A DNA stretch of 64,000 nt. Source: Hyphomicrobiales bacterium. GTDB taxonomy: Bacteria > Pseudomonadota > Alphaproteobacteria > Rhizobiales > Rhizobiaceae. Each line of letters starts with the position of its first letter. Position 1 is the stretch's first letter. Below are positions 33,685 to 43,106 of this stretch, in pieces. A program made the position numbers and the translations under genes. The stretch lies in NCBI GenBank assembly GCA_900471925.1, contig UCGV01000031.1, positions 1 to 64,000 on the forward strand, written 5' to 3'. The notes below the pieces were generated by a model, which was given only the letters and a program-made list of their open reading frames with translations, did no database searches and had not been told where the DNA came from.

Positions 33685-35199
33685 TTGAAATTCTGGAAAT
33701 CGATGACGGTCGCACTGGCGGCCACAATTGCGATGCCGGCAGGCATTGCTATGGCTGAGAGCGGAACGTCGGTCACGATCGTCCTTCCTGCAGGCCCGGA
33801 TCGACTCGATCCGTGCGAAACGCCGCGATCCGTGATTGGCCGCATCATCAAGCAGAATGTCGTCGAAACGCTTGTCGAACTGGATTACGACAAGCATACG
33901 ACGCTGCCGCGGCTGGCGGAAAGCTGGACGCAGACCTCACCGACCGAATGGATCTTCAAGCTTCGTCAGGGCGTGAAATTCCATGACGGAGCGCCATTCG
34001 ATGCGAAGTCGGTCATCTACTCGGTGGAACGCACGGTCGATCCGAAGCTAACCTGCATTACCCGCACCAAGTATTTCGACGGCACGGATGTGACCGCAAG
34101 CGAGGTCGATCCGCATACGGTGAAGTTCACCACCAAGACGCCCGTGCCGATCCTGCCGACACTGCTTGCGCAGCTCGCGATTTCCTCGCCCAACACGCCG
34201 AAGGGCGAATATACATCGAAGCCGGTCGGCACCGGACCCTACAGGTTCGATCACTGGACGCAGGGCGAGGAAGTTGTCCTTGTCCGTGACGATAGCTACT
34301 GGGGCGCAAAGCCGACAATCGACAAGGCGACCTATGTCTGGCGCAGCGAATCCTCGGTCGCCGCAGCGATGGTGGAGACAGGCGAGGCCGATCTGGCGTT
34401 CTCCATCGCGCCACAGGATGCGACCAACACGGAAACCGACAAGGTCTATCCGAATTCTGACAGCGCCATGTTCCGCCTGTCGGTGGATATTCCGCCGCTC
34501 AACGATGTGCGCGTGCGCAAGGCGATCAACCTTGCCATCGACCGGAACGCCTTTCTCGGCAGCATCATCAGTGATCAGGCGCAACTCGCCATGCAGCAGG
34601 TTGGCCCGAGCGTGCTTGGCTTCAATCCAAACCTGAAGCCGTGGAAATATGATCCCGAGCAGGCAGAGGCTCTCCTGCAGGAGGCCAAGGCGGATGGTGT
34701 CGACGTTACCCGCGAAATCCGCATGATCGGCCGGCCGGCAATGTTTGCCAACAGCAACGAGTTCGTGGAGGCTGCTGCCGAAATGCTGCGACAGGTCGGC
34801 TTCAACATCAAGCTCGACAATCTCGAAATGTCGCAGTGGCTGCAGATGGCAAACAAGCCCTTTGCGGCGGATCGGGAGCCGAACATCTTCCTGACCATGC
34901 ATGACAACAATTCCGGCGATGCTGCGTTCACGGCATTCTTCAAGTACCATTCGAACGGCCGCCAGAGCGAGTTGCATGATCCCGAACTCGACGCGCTTAT
35001 CGTCGAAGCCGGCACGGAACAGGGTGATAAACGCGCCGCCACCTATCAGGAGGTCTTCCGCCGCATCTACGAAGACAAGGTCGCAGACGTCCCGCTTTTC
35101 CATATGGTCAACTATATGCGCGTCGGCAAACGGATCGACTTTTCGCCGACGATCGCCAATGCGGTCGAACTTCAGCTCGCAAATCTGACGCTGAAATAA
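33685..35199 (+). CDS. Peptide/nickel-type ABC transporter substrate-binding protein
   Basis: 504 residues from a TTG start (GGAGG about 10 nt upstream). Signal peptide with cleavage after GIAMA. Family-5 solute-binding marks: RLAESWTQTSPTEWIFKLRQGVKFHDGAPFDAKSVIYSVERTVDP, PVGTGPYRFDHWTQGEEVVL, VRVRKAINLAIDRNAFLG. Periplasmic; the ligand may be an oligopeptide, a glycoside or another compound handled by the RraA-like enzyme. Confidence 0.9.
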   Translation: MKFWKSMTVALAATIAMPAGIAMAESGTSVTIVLPAGPDRLDPCETPRSVIGRIIKQNVVETLVELDYDKHTTLPRLAESWTQTSPTEWIFKLRQGVKFHDGAPFDAKSVIYSVERTVDPKLTCITRTKYFDGTDVTASEVDPHTVKFTTKTPVPILPTLLAQLAISSPNTPKGEYTSKPVGTGPYRFDHWTQGEEVVLVRDDSYWGAKPTIDKATYVWRSESSVAAAMVETGEADLAFSIAPQDATNTETDKVYPNSDSAMFRLSVDIPPLNDVRVRKAINLAIDRNAFLGSIISDQAQLAMQQVGPSVLGFNPNLKPWKYDPEQAEALLQEAKADGVDVTREIRMIGRPAMFANSNEFVEAAAEMLRQVGFNIKLDNLEMSQWLQMANKPFAADREPNIFLTMHDNNSGDAAFTAFFKYHSNGRQSELHDPELDALIVEAGTEQGDKRAATYQEVFRRIYEDKVADVPLFHMVNYMRVGKRIDFSPTIANAVELQLANLTLK

Positions 35200-35286
35200 A
35201 GAGGGAGCCAGGCGCCGGCTTGCCCGGCGCCTTCCCAAGCTGTCCGAGAAGGACGTCAACAATCCAGATCCGGCGGAGGAGCTGAT

Positions 35287-36204
35287 ATGGGTTCATTCAT
35301 TTACAAGCGGTCTTTCCAGAGCCTGTTTTCGCTGATCGTGCTTGTCGTACTCGTGTTTTTCCTCGCCAGGATGACCGGTTCGCCTGCAGATCTCTATCTG
35401 CCACAGGACGCGTCGGCGGAAGTCAGGCATCAATTCAACGAAAGCCTGGGTTTTAACGATCCCCTTTATATCCAGTTCGGGCGGTTTATGTGGGGTCTTC
35501 TCCACCTCGACATGGGGCAGTCGCTGCAATTCTCCCGACCGGCGCTCGATGTCGTTCTGCAGGCCTTTCCGACGACATTGATGCTTGCGGCTGTCACCAT
35601 GCCGCTGGTGCTCGCGATTGCCATTGTCACAGGGTCCTTGGCCGCGTTCAAGCCGGGTGGTGTGTTCGACAGGCTGGCAAGCTTCATATCGCTGCTTGGC
35701 GCCAGCACCCCGAATTTCTGGGTGGCGATCGTTGGGGTTCTGGTCTTTGCGGTGACGCTCAGAATTCTGCCGACGTCCGGCACCGGTACGCCGATGCACT
35801 GGATCTTGCCCGTCGCGGTGCTGGCACTCAGGCCGACCGGTGTCCTCGTGCAGGTGGTGCGCACCTCGATGTTGACGGCTCTGTCGTCGGCCTATGTCAA
35901 GACGGCGCGGGCCAAGGGTGTGAGTTCACGCGCGATCATTTTCGTGCATGCGCTTCGCAACGGTTTGTTGCCCGTCATAACGGTCGCGAGCGATCAGGCC
36001 GCCGGCATCGTCAATGGCGCGGTGATCGTGGAAACGGTCTTCGGGTTTCCAGGCATCGGCAAGCTGATGATCGATTCCGTTCTGCTTCGCGATTTTGCCG
36101 TCATCCAGGCCGCCGTCCTGGTCACCGCACTTGCCGTTTTCATCATCAACATTCTGGTGGATATAAGCTATGCCCTCGTCGACCCGCGCATCCGGTATCA
36201 CTGA
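35287..36204 (+). CDS. Dipeptide/oligopeptide-type ABC permease (DppB type)
   Basis: 305 residues with six membrane helices. Typical N-terminus (FSLIVLVVLVFFLARMTGSPADLYLP), LGFNDPLYIQFGRFMWGLLHLDMGQSL and the EAA loop YVKTARAKGVSSRAIIFVHALRNGLLPVITV, with C-terminal VETVFGFPGIGKLMIDSVLLRDFAVIQ. Second component of the transporter. Confidence 0.92.
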   Translation: MGSFIYKRSFQSLFSLIVLVVLVFFLARMTGSPADLYLPQDASAEVRHQFNESLGFNDPLYIQFGRFMWGLLHLDMGQSLQFSRPALDVVLQAFPTTLMLAAVTMPLVLAIAIVTGSLAAFKPGGVFDRLASFISLLGASTPNFWVAIVGVLVFAVTLRILPTSGTGTPMHWILPVAVLALRPTGVLVQVVRTSMLTALSSAYVKTARAKGVSSRAIIFVHALRNGLLPVITVASDQAAGIVNGAVIVETVFGFPGIGKLMIDSVLLRDFAVIQAAVLVTALAVFIINILVDISYALVDPRIRYH

Positions 36205-36205
36205 G

Positions 36206-37129
36206 ATGGCCGCCCCGCTCGTGGCCACAGCAAGCCGTCCAGGCCGTTCTTCCGCCACAAGGGACATTATCCGGCTCCTCTGGCAGGACAAGGCTGCGTT
36301 CATCTCGGCGATGCTTGTGGCTGTCGTGATCGTTTGCGCGCTGCTTGGTCCCTGGCTGCTGGCCGATCAGGCGCGTGCGGTCAACCTCATGGCTCGAAAC
36401 GTCGCTCCTTTCTCGTTCAGCAAAGGCTGGCTCTTTGTCCTTGGCGCAGATGCGCTCGGTCGAAGCCTGTTGGCACGCATTATCGTTGCAAGCCAGAACA
36501 CCCTGCTGATCGCCAGCAGCGCGGTTATCCTTGCCACGACGATCGGCGGCTTTCTCGGGCTTGTCGCGGGTTACAAAGGCGGTTTTGTCAGCGCAACGCT
36601 CCTGCGTTTTGCCGACGCCATCATGAGCTTTCCCTCGATGCTGCTCGCGGTCATCGTTCTCTTCGTCTTCAATCCAGGCGTTGAGAACGTGATCCTGGTC
36701 CTGGCGGTTTCGCGCATTCCTATCTTCCTGCGCACCGTCAGGGCAGAGGTGCTCGAAATCAAGGAGCGCATGTTCGTGACTGCAGCGCTTGCCATGGGCG
36801 CCAAGACCGACCGCATCCTGCTTCGGCACATCGCGCCAATGGTCCTGCCGACGGTCATCAACCTGGCGGCTCTCGAAATGGCCTTCGTGATGCTGGTCGA
36901 GTCCGGTCTAAGCTTTCTCGGCATCGGGATCCAACCACCGCAGGTCACCTGGGGCCTGATGGTCGCCGACGGGCGCAATTATCTGGGCTCGGCCTGGTGG
37001 CTGTCCTTCTGGCCAGGTGTTGCGATCATGGCAGTGACGATCGCACTCAACCTCCTTTCGAACTGGCTTCGACTGGTGACCGATCCCGTCGAGCGTTGGC
37101 GCTTCCAGACATCCGCAGGTGCAAAATGA
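36206..37129 (+). CDS. Dipeptide/oligopeptide-type ABC permease (DppC type)
   Basis: 307 residues from the ATG one nt after the upstream stop; an earlier in-frame ATG at 36170 is possible. LGADALGRSLLARIIVASQNTLLIA, GFVSATLLRFADAIMSFPSMLLA, the EAA loop FVTAALAMGAKTDRILLRHIAPMVLPTVI and ESGLSFLGIGIQPPQVTWGLMV are standard for DppC. Its stop overlaps the ATPase start. Confidence 0.92.
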   Translation: MAAPLVATASRPGRSSATRDIIRLLWQDKAAFISAMLVAVVIVCALLGPWLLADQARAVNLMARNVAPFSFSKGWLFVLGADALGRSLLARIIVASQNTLLIASSAVILATTIGGFLGLVAGYKGGFVSATLLRFADAIMSFPSMLLAVIVLFVFNPGVENVILVLAVSRIPIFLRTVRAEVLEIKERMFVTAALAMGAKTDRILLRHIAPMVLPTVINLAALEMAFVMLVESGLSFLGIGIQPPQVTWGLMVADGRNYLGSAWWLSFWPGVAIMAVTIALNLLSNWLRLVTDPVERWRFQTSAGAK

Positions 37130-38754
37130 GCAGGCAGGCACTTCTTGAAATTCGCAATCTCAGCATCGCTTTTCCAAGCCGGGCCGGCACGGTCCACGCG
37201 GTCAATGGCGTGAGCTGGTCGGTCAATTCCGGCGAGACGCTTGCGATTCTCGGCGAAAGCGGCTCGGGAAAGAGCGTCAGCGCGTCGGCGGTCCTCGATC
37301 TGATCGATACGCCACCTGCCGTCATCGCCGGCGGCGAAATCCTGTACCGCGGTCGCGATCTCCTCAAGGCTTCGCGAGATGAACGTCGCGCCATCAACGG
37401 CAGGAAGATTTCGATGATCTTCCAGGATCCGCTGGCCGCGCTCAATCCCGTCTATCCGGTCGGCTGGCAGATCGCCGAAACGCTGCGCGTCCATGGTGTC
37501 GACAGGCAAACCGCTCAAGCCCGCGTCATCGACCTTCTCTCAAAGGTCGGCATCGACGAGCCGGAACGCCGCGCCCGCCAATACCCGCACCAGTTCTCCG
37601 GCGGGCAGCGCCAGCGTATCATGATCGCTTCGGCGATCGCCCTGGAACCGGACCTGCTGATTGCCGACGAACCGACCAGCGCGCTTGACGTCACAGTTCA
37701 GGCGCAGGTCCTGACACTCCTTAAAACGATCCAGGCCGAAAACGGGATGGGCATGGTGTTGATCACGCATGATCTCAGTGTCGTTGAGAAGGTCGCCGAT
37801 CGCGTCGTGGTCATGCAGGAGGGGCGTGTCGTCGAAGCTGGACCGGCCGAGACGATCATGAATTCGCCCGCCCATCCCTATACGCGCCGGCTTCTTGACG
37901 CGATGCCGGGACGGCACGGTTTTGCCACCGGCATAGCAGCCGACAAGGGGCGGACAGTGCTCGAAGTTGAGGGTGTGTCGCGCATCTACGGTGTTTTACC
38001 GGGCAAGGCTTCGGAAGCGGGGCCAGCCGCGATTAGAGCAGTCGATGACGCAAGCTTCGTGCTTCGAAGCGGCGAAACGCTCGGGATCGTGGGGGAATCC
38101 GGATCGGGAAAATCGACACTGGCGCGTATGCTGCTTGGCCTCGATCGGCCGACCTTCGGAACCATTCGCTTCGACGGCAAGGATCTGAACGGCATGACCG
38201 CCTCGGAAACATTCCGAGTGCGACGGCGCATGCAGTTCGTCTTCCAGGACCCGACTGCCTCTCTCAATCCGCGCATGACGATCGGACAGATCCTGTCCGA
38301 ACCCTGGGCCATCCACTCCGACGTGTTGGAGCGGAAGGAATGGCGAGGCAGGGCCATCGAGCTTCTCGAACGCGTCGGCCTGAGAGCTGATCATATTGAC
38401 CGCCACCCGCATCAATTCTCCGGAGGACAGCGTCAGCGCATCGCAATCGCTCGGGCTCTCGCACTTAAGCCTGAAGTCGTCGTTTGTGACGAGGCTGTCT
38501 CCGCGCTCGACGTCTCCGTGCAGGCACAAGTGATCGAACTGCTCAAGCAGTTGAGAAGCGATTTCGGACTGTCCTACATTTTCATCGCGCACGATCTCGC
38601 CCTCGTGCGGGATTTTGCGACCGATGTCCTGGTGATGTATCGTGGCCGTATTGTCGAACACGGCAAGACCGAGGATGTCTATACCAACCCTTCGCATGAT
38701 TATACGAAGCAGCTGCTGTCAGCCAGCATGGCGCATCTGCCGAATGCAGCTTGA
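37126..38754 (+). CDS. Fused double ATPase of the peptide-type ABC transporter (DppD-DppF)
   Basis: 542 residues with two ATPase domains. Domain 1 (residues 1-270): Walker A GESGSGKSVS, signature SGGQRQRI, Walker B LLIADEPTSALD. Domain 2 (residues 285-542): GESGSGKSTL, signature SGGQRQRI, VVVCDEAVSALD, where Ala replaces the usual Pro after the Walker B Glu. Each ends with the oligopeptide-type tail (AHPYTRRLLDAMP and SHDYTKQLLSASM). ATGA overlap with the permease. Completes a five-gene operon. Confidence 0.92.
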   Translation: MSRQALLEIRNLSIAFPSRAGTVHAVNGVSWSVNSGETLAILGESGSGKSVSASAVLDLIDTPPAVIAGGEILYRGRDLLKASRDERRAINGRKISMIFQDPLAALNPVYPVGWQIAETLRVHGVDRQTAQARVIDLLSKVGIDEPERRARQYPHQFSGGQRQRIMIASAIALEPDLLIADEPTSALDVTVQAQVLTLLKTIQAENGMGMVLITHDLSVVEKVADRVVVMQEGRVVEAGPAETIMNSPAHPYTRRLLDAMPGRHGFATGIAADKGRTVLEVEGVSRIYGVLPGKASEAGPAAIRAVDDASFVLRSGETLGIVGESGSGKSTLARMLLGLDRPTFGTIRFDGKDLNGMTASETFRVRRRMQFVFQDPTASLNPRMTIGQILSEPWAIHSDVLERKEWRGRAIELLERVGLRADHIDRHPHQFSGGQRQRIAIARALALKPEVVVCDEAVSALDVSVQAQVIELLKQLRSDFGLSYIFIAHDLALVRDFATDVLVMYRGRIVEHGKTEDVYTNPSHDYTKQLLSASMAHLPNAA

Positions 38755-38839
38755 TCATGACTGACGGTAGCGCAAGCGCAGGCACAACATCTGCTGCCAG
38801 TTTGGTGGCAATCTTTGCGGTTTGCTTCAAGATCGGCAC

Positions 38840-39203
38840 CTGGAGGTTCGAATGTGACGAAGTGGATTGGTGCACAGGATTCCGGTGATCTGTTCATTTC
38901 CGCAATCACGATCCTGGAAATCGAGCGCGGGATATTGGGCATCCAGCATCGCGATGCGATCAGGGTTCTCGCTTGCGAAGATGAATGGACAGCCACGTTC
39001 GCCCTGAATTTGCCGGGCGCGTTCTGCCAATCGATGACGCGATAGCAACGCGTTGTGCTCACTTGCATATTCCAGACCGCCGCAATGAGGCTGACGCAGT
39101 GATCGCCGCGACCGCGTTGGTTCACGATTTGGCTGTCGTTACGCGCAACGTCCAGGATTTTGATGATGCTGGTGATCGTCATTGATCCTTGGCAAGACTG
39201 AAA
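38840..39203 (+). pseudogene. PIN-domain toxin relic
   Basis: One frame carries DLFISAITILEIERGILGIQHRDA (catalytic Glu region) and ends at 39045. A second frame supplies HVRPEFAGRVLPIDDAIATRC, RNEADAVIAATALVHDLAVVTRNVQDFDDAG and stops at 39185; a third gives the final VIVIDPWQD. The start and the first catalytic Asp (LDTN) are missing. At least two frameshifts, so inactive. No antitoxin remains upstream. Confidence 0.75.
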
Positions 39204-40019
39204 GCAGGTGTGGGTACCTGCTCGGGACGTTCTTGTCGCAGAAATTTCCAGGGCCTCCCTGCAACCTTGTCACATTGTCGGCGGTTCGTATCTATTCAAG
39301 AGCTTCGCTCATAACGTTTGGTTTGCGCCAGAAGCGGTCACCCATTCACGCGGTGCTACCTCAAAGGCTTTCACCCGGTAGCGATGGTCATGGAGATGCT
39401 GATCGAGACTGCGTTTGCGGTAAAGAAGCGCGAGAGCCGCTGTGTTGTCAGCTTCCATCGAAAGGCAGTTTGCGTGAATCCCTATCCCGATTGCCCATTT
39501 CCGAAGCGCCGAAATGACGGTATGTGCTAGCCCTTTCCCCGCCTGTTACCACGCGATGACGGGCTCGTCCGAGGCATTGCTAACAGGCAAGACCTCGACA
39601 TTCAGCGAGACGACTGGCGGCACGGCGTTCGCGGCTAACTGGTTCCTGCAAGACCCGTATGGCGACGGCGGGCCGGCGGGCCAGGACGTCTATTCGGGTA
39701 TCCATCTGGCCTGACCGCAGATCATTGGCCGAACGGAACCGCTTGCCGGGGGCAGTCGATCCCGGTTTCCGCCCGTGGGCGGCGCTTTGCTAAACCTCCT
39801 GCGGCTGCCCTCTTGACCGGTCAAGCGGTGCGCGAACGGGCTCGGCCGCCCGGCGTCCTTCGCCTGGTACGCTCTTCCTACGCTTGGGCGGGGGCTGCGG
39901 CGCGTCTCGATTCCATCGTTGCTCGCGCTGCGTGCGCGCCCTTGCCCCCGCCGGTCTTCGCCGCGGGAGGGATCTGCCTCGCAGAAAAAGGACGTAGGAC
40001 ATGATGCTGGGGCTGAGAA
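39204..40019. other. About 800 bp without a recognisable gene
   Basis: A 52-codon rightward frame at 39556-39714 (MTGSSEALLTGKTSTFSETT) has no known relatives that I can name. The right part (39740-40000) is very GC-rich with ARGRSLPRR-like low-complexity translations, as seen in leaders of plasmid genes. The rest looks like eroded coding DNA. Confidence 0.35.
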
Positions 40020-40152
40020 TTGGGCGACCATCGCCTCACGCATCGAAACGTGTAAACTCAATGCGGTCGATCCGCTGGCCTACCTGACCGCCACACTCGC
40101 TTCCATCGTCAATGGCCATAAGCAGAGCCGGATTCACGAGCTTATGCCGTGA
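40020..40152 (+). mobile_element. IS66 transposase C-terminal relic 1
   Basis: Translates as WATIASRIETCKLNAVDPLAYLTATLASIVNGHKQSRIHELMP, the C-terminal (IS66_C) tail of IS66-family transposases, which follows the DDE domain. Nothing of the rest of the transposase remains. Confidence 0.7.
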
Positions 40153-40214
40153 AACTACCCAGGGCGAACAGACCCCTAAGTCCGCTGTCGGCTCAAAGCG
40201 GACCCTTGAACAAC

Positions 40215-40583
40215 TTATCGTTTTCTGAAGTACGCCTCGTTGGATAGCATTTGGCCTCGCCCAGTAAGACGTACACCTCCTCTTTCATCGATCCAAGCAA
40301 GGCCGATGTTTAATAGCTCTTGCTCTAAAGCGATCCGCCCTTCTCTTGTATTTGTGCCCCAATTCCAGCGATAGATCGCGTCCATTTCTATCGGTGACCC
40401 GTTTCGGGAGCCGACGACTATTTCTTTGATGGCCTTCCCTCGATCATTGAAATCTTTACGCGAATTGTCCCAAAGATGAAGTTCCTCAAGAAGATTTGTA
40501 TTCCCATAAGTCCCAATCACGCGATTGGTGTAGTCACGAACCGCTTCCAGCTCATCTTTCGAAAAGTCAAATTCTTGGGTCAT
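40215..40583 (-). CDS. Hypothetical protein
   Basis: 122 residues starting MTQEFDFSKDELEAVRDYTNRVIGTYG and ending RGQMLSNEAYFRKR. Acidic N-terminus and a mostly helical pattern with a winged-helix-like C-terminal part (LEQELLNIGLAWIDERGGVRLTGRG). GC content is visibly lower than its neighbours and it lies between two IS66 relics, so it is probably recent cargo. No family recognised. Confidence 0.6.
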   Translation of the reverse strand: MTQEFDFSKDELEAVRDYTNRVIGTYGNTNLLEELHLWDNSRKDFNDRGKAIKEIVVGSRNGSPIEMDAIYRWNWGTNTREGRIALEQELLNIGLAWIDERGGVRLTGRGQMLSNEAYFRKR

Positions 40584-40854
40584 CTGCACCCGCCGTTTAA
40601 TCGTAGAATTTCATCTAAGCAGACATAGACCAAAAAATTATCGACTGAGTTTTGCGCGTGTATTACCTCAATGACAGCTTGTGGCGCTTCTGCGCCATGA
40701 CCGCAGTTGGCCAATTCAGCCATCAAAGTTACCATTTCGGAACGGCCTATCGCGCTTGGTCAATGTGCGAGGAAAACAGCCCTTACCAATCTCGTATAGC
40801 TCGCTAGTCCGCAAATGGCGCGAAGCGCCGTCCCGTCATTGCGGCAACCATCGA

Positions 40855-40981
40855 AACTACCTGAAGCATCTTGCTCAAGGTGCGGCCGCGGCACCGCTTA
40901 CGACGTATCTGGCCACTACACTCACCGCCATCATTGACGGTCACAAGCAGAGCGGAATTGAGGAACTGCGGCCCTGGCACC
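40855..40981 (+). mobile_element. IS66 transposase C-terminal relic 2
   Basis: NYLKHLAQGAAAAPLTTYLATTLTAIIDGHKQSGIEELRPW repeats the pattern of relic 1 (YL.A.L..I..GHKQS.I.EL.P) in a more eroded form. The two differ enough to be separate insertions or old copies. Confidence 0.6.
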
Positions 40982-41011
40982 AAGCACAGGGGATAAGCGG
41001 TGCAGGGTACT

Positions 41012-41617
41012 TCAATCCACTTTAAGCAGTCTTCTGCGGAGCCATTTTGGGAGGCCTCCTTCCGACTCCGAAAATGCCTCGCGAAAGCGGTTGGAATAAG
41101 TTTCCTTGGACCATGCGTCAGGATCGAGAAGCAGCTTCTCATTGATCCGTCTTCGCAACTCTTCAGCATCAGGAATTCTTTGGGCGAGCACAAACTCTTG
41201 TCGGATGCATGTTTTCTCGACACGATGGCGGTTGCCATACGTGTCAGGAATGCCGACGTTTATAAATCGGGCATGTGTCTTCTCATGAACAATCGTCGAT
41301 GCAATAGTTTCAATCGGTGACGACAGGACAAATCCTTGATCGAGTTGGCATCTCCTCAGTTCGGGGACGTATTGTCCAACGGACCCAAACAGGTAGTTCA
41401 CCCAAATGCGGTCGAATGATGCAATTGCCCGTTTGTACCGTTTGACATCGTAGGCCTTTATTAAGGCCAACGCACTTTGTACGCGCAGTAACGCCTCATC
41501 CTGATCTTCATCACAGAAAGCCCCAATCCAAAGGCCGTCCACGCTGATCGACTTCGAAAGTCCAAGAAGCGCAAAATCGACAAGGCGATAGATTACTTTG
41601 CGTACCTTGCCCACCAT
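41012..41617 (-). CDS. Hypothetical protein with an HExxH zinc-protease-like motif
   Basis: 201 residues from the ATG at 41617 (GGAGGG about 8 nt upstream). A basic N-terminal part, FDRIWVNYLFGSVGQYVPELRR, then IASTIVHEKTHARFINVGIPD in which HEKTH fits the HExxH zincin motif, and an Arg/Glu-rich C-terminal helix. A third zinc ligand is not certain. Lower GC than neighbours and enclosed by IS66 and IS110 sequences, suggesting transferred cargo. No named family. Confidence 0.55.
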   Translation of the reverse strand: MVGKVRKVIYRLVDFALLGLSKSISVDGLWIGAFCDEDQDEALLRVQSALALIKAYDVKRYKRAIASFDRIWVNYLFGSVGQYVPELRRCQLDQGFVLSSPIETIASTIVHEKTHARFINVGIPDTYGNRHRVEKTCIRQEFVLAQRIPDAEELRRRINEKLLLDPDAWSKETYSNRFREAFSESEGGLPKWLRRRLLKVD

Positions 41618-41990
41618 GCGGGGTCCCTCCGTGCTCACGCAGCGATCGTAAATCAATTAACTTCCAAGTCCTTTAAACGTGAGGGACACCCCACGGTGGG
41701 AGCGGGACATCGCTCTGATGTCCGTTGTCAATGCTTTGGGCACCAGGAAGCCACCGCTCTCTCGAGCGGGTCTTTCTTAAGGATCGCGTATGGGTGGAGG
41801 CGGAACTCAAGGACGTCGGTGATCAAGCTCTGATGCGCGGATTGGCTGCCGCATTCCCGATTGTACGTCCGGGGCTGTTCCTATCTTACTGCGGGCGTCG
41901 GTCGATACCGGCCACAAAGCGTCTGACGGATATTCCCCTGCCGTTGTCCCGCCTCCGCCCATGCGCGAGGTGCCAGTCAGTTGCAGGGAC
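41618..41990. other. 370 bp between the HExxH gene and IS110 transposase 3' end
   Basis: No convincing gene. It should contain the promoter of the leftward gene and the right end of the IS110 element. A fragment RVWVEAELKDVGDQALMRGL on the plus strand hints at eroded coding DNA. Confidence 0.35.
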
Positions 41991-43106
41991 CTATGCCTGG
42001 ATCAACTGCGCCTCCCTTGCGACAGCCCACATGAAGCCGGCCAGCTCTCGGGCAATGGCAGTGCAAACCACTGTCGTCCGCTTTCCCCTTCCTGCCAACT
42101 TGCGATAGCGGGCCGTCAACCGGCTCTGCGCCTTCCATGCGATCTCTCGAATTTGCGATGGCGCATGCTCCATGAGGTAGAGTTTTCGTGCACCGACTTT
42201 CGGAGGATGCCTATAGGTCCATGCGCTTTCGACCAGCATGTGCCGGACCCGGCCGTTGCCGGCCTTCGTTATCCCGCCCCGTCTCACCGTTTCGCCTGTG
42301 GATCGCTCACCTGGAACCAAACCAAGATATCCCATCAACTGGCGAGGGCTTTCGAATCGAGTAACGTCGCCGACTTCCGTAGCGAAAGTGACGGCGACTA
42401 TCAGATCCACACCTCGCAAGGTTTGGAGCGCTCGAACAACAGGAGCGAGCGACCAGATCGGAACAAACTCCTCGATCACTTTCTCCAATCGCTCCACACG
42501 CTCTTTCGAGATGCGTACCGCCTGTACCATTTCTTGCAGTGCTATTTGATGTGCCGGATGATTGAACTGCTGCTCTTGTAGCCAGCGCAAATACCTCATG
42601 CTCCAGCCCTTCTTGCGCGGATAGATACGACCGTGCTTGAGCATGAAGGCGCTGACTTGTTGCCGGTGAACACGCAGTGTCTCGACAGCCGACGCTCGTG
42701 CTCGCACGAGATCTCGCATGGCCTCGTGACTTTCGTCGGGAACCCAGACAGGCGTGAGCTCGCCGGCCCTCAATAGCCGGGCGAGCGCAAGCGCATCTCG
42801 GCGGTTCGTCTTCACGCGGTCACCTGGCTTTCTCGGGATCAGCGACGGAGCGACAACCATGCAGTCATGGCCCATCGACGTGATGAGCCGGTGGAGGCCA
42901 TAACCCGTGGGGCCGGCCTCGTAGCAGAAATGCACGCAATCAAACTTTGCGGCTATCCGCTGGATAATGCGGCGCATGCTGGCATCCGATGCCTCAACCT
43001 CGCCGAAATACCGGATCTCTCCATCCCGGCCGGAATCTGCAATCGCAATTGCGTTCTTTAGTTTGGCAACATCAATTCCGACAAAAGCTTCTCTATACTC
43101 TGCCAT
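41991..43106 (-). CDS. IS110-family transposase, intact
   Basis: 371 residues. N-terminal RuvC-like DEDD domain: Asp in FVGIDVAKLKNAIAI, Glu in HFCYEAGPTGYGL, Asp in VKTNRRDALALARLL. C-terminal Transposase_20 domain with LRGVDLIVAVTFATEVGDVTRF, QLMGYLGLVPGERSTGETVRRGGITKAGNGRVRHMLVESAW; the Ser in ERSTG is the expected nucleophile. Length is normal and no frame breaks are seen, so this is the only intact mobile element in the window. Confidence 0.92.
   Translation of the reverse strand: MAEYREAFVGIDVAKLKNAIAIADSGRDGEIRYFGEVEASDASMRRIIQRIAAKFDCVHFCYEAGPTGYGLHRLITSMGHDCMVVAPSLIPRKPGDRVKTNRRDALALARLLRAGELTPVWVPDESHEAMRDLVRARASAVETLRVHRQQVSAFMLKHGRIYPRKKGWSMRYLRWLQEQQFNHPAHQIALQEMVQAVRISKERVERLEKVIEEFVPIWSLAPVVRALQTLRGVDLIVAVTFATEVGDVTRFESPRQLMGYLGLVPGERSTGETVRRGGITKAGNGRVRHMLVESAWTYRHPPKVGARKLYLMEHAPSQIREIAWKAQSRLTARYRKLAGRGKRTTVVCTAIARELAGFMWAVAREAQLIQA

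Noticed and set aside
34048..35262. 404-codon leftward frame opposite the peptide-binding protein
   Set aside because: Shadow of a well-supported gene; composition rich in Arg/His/Asp with no recognisable domain.
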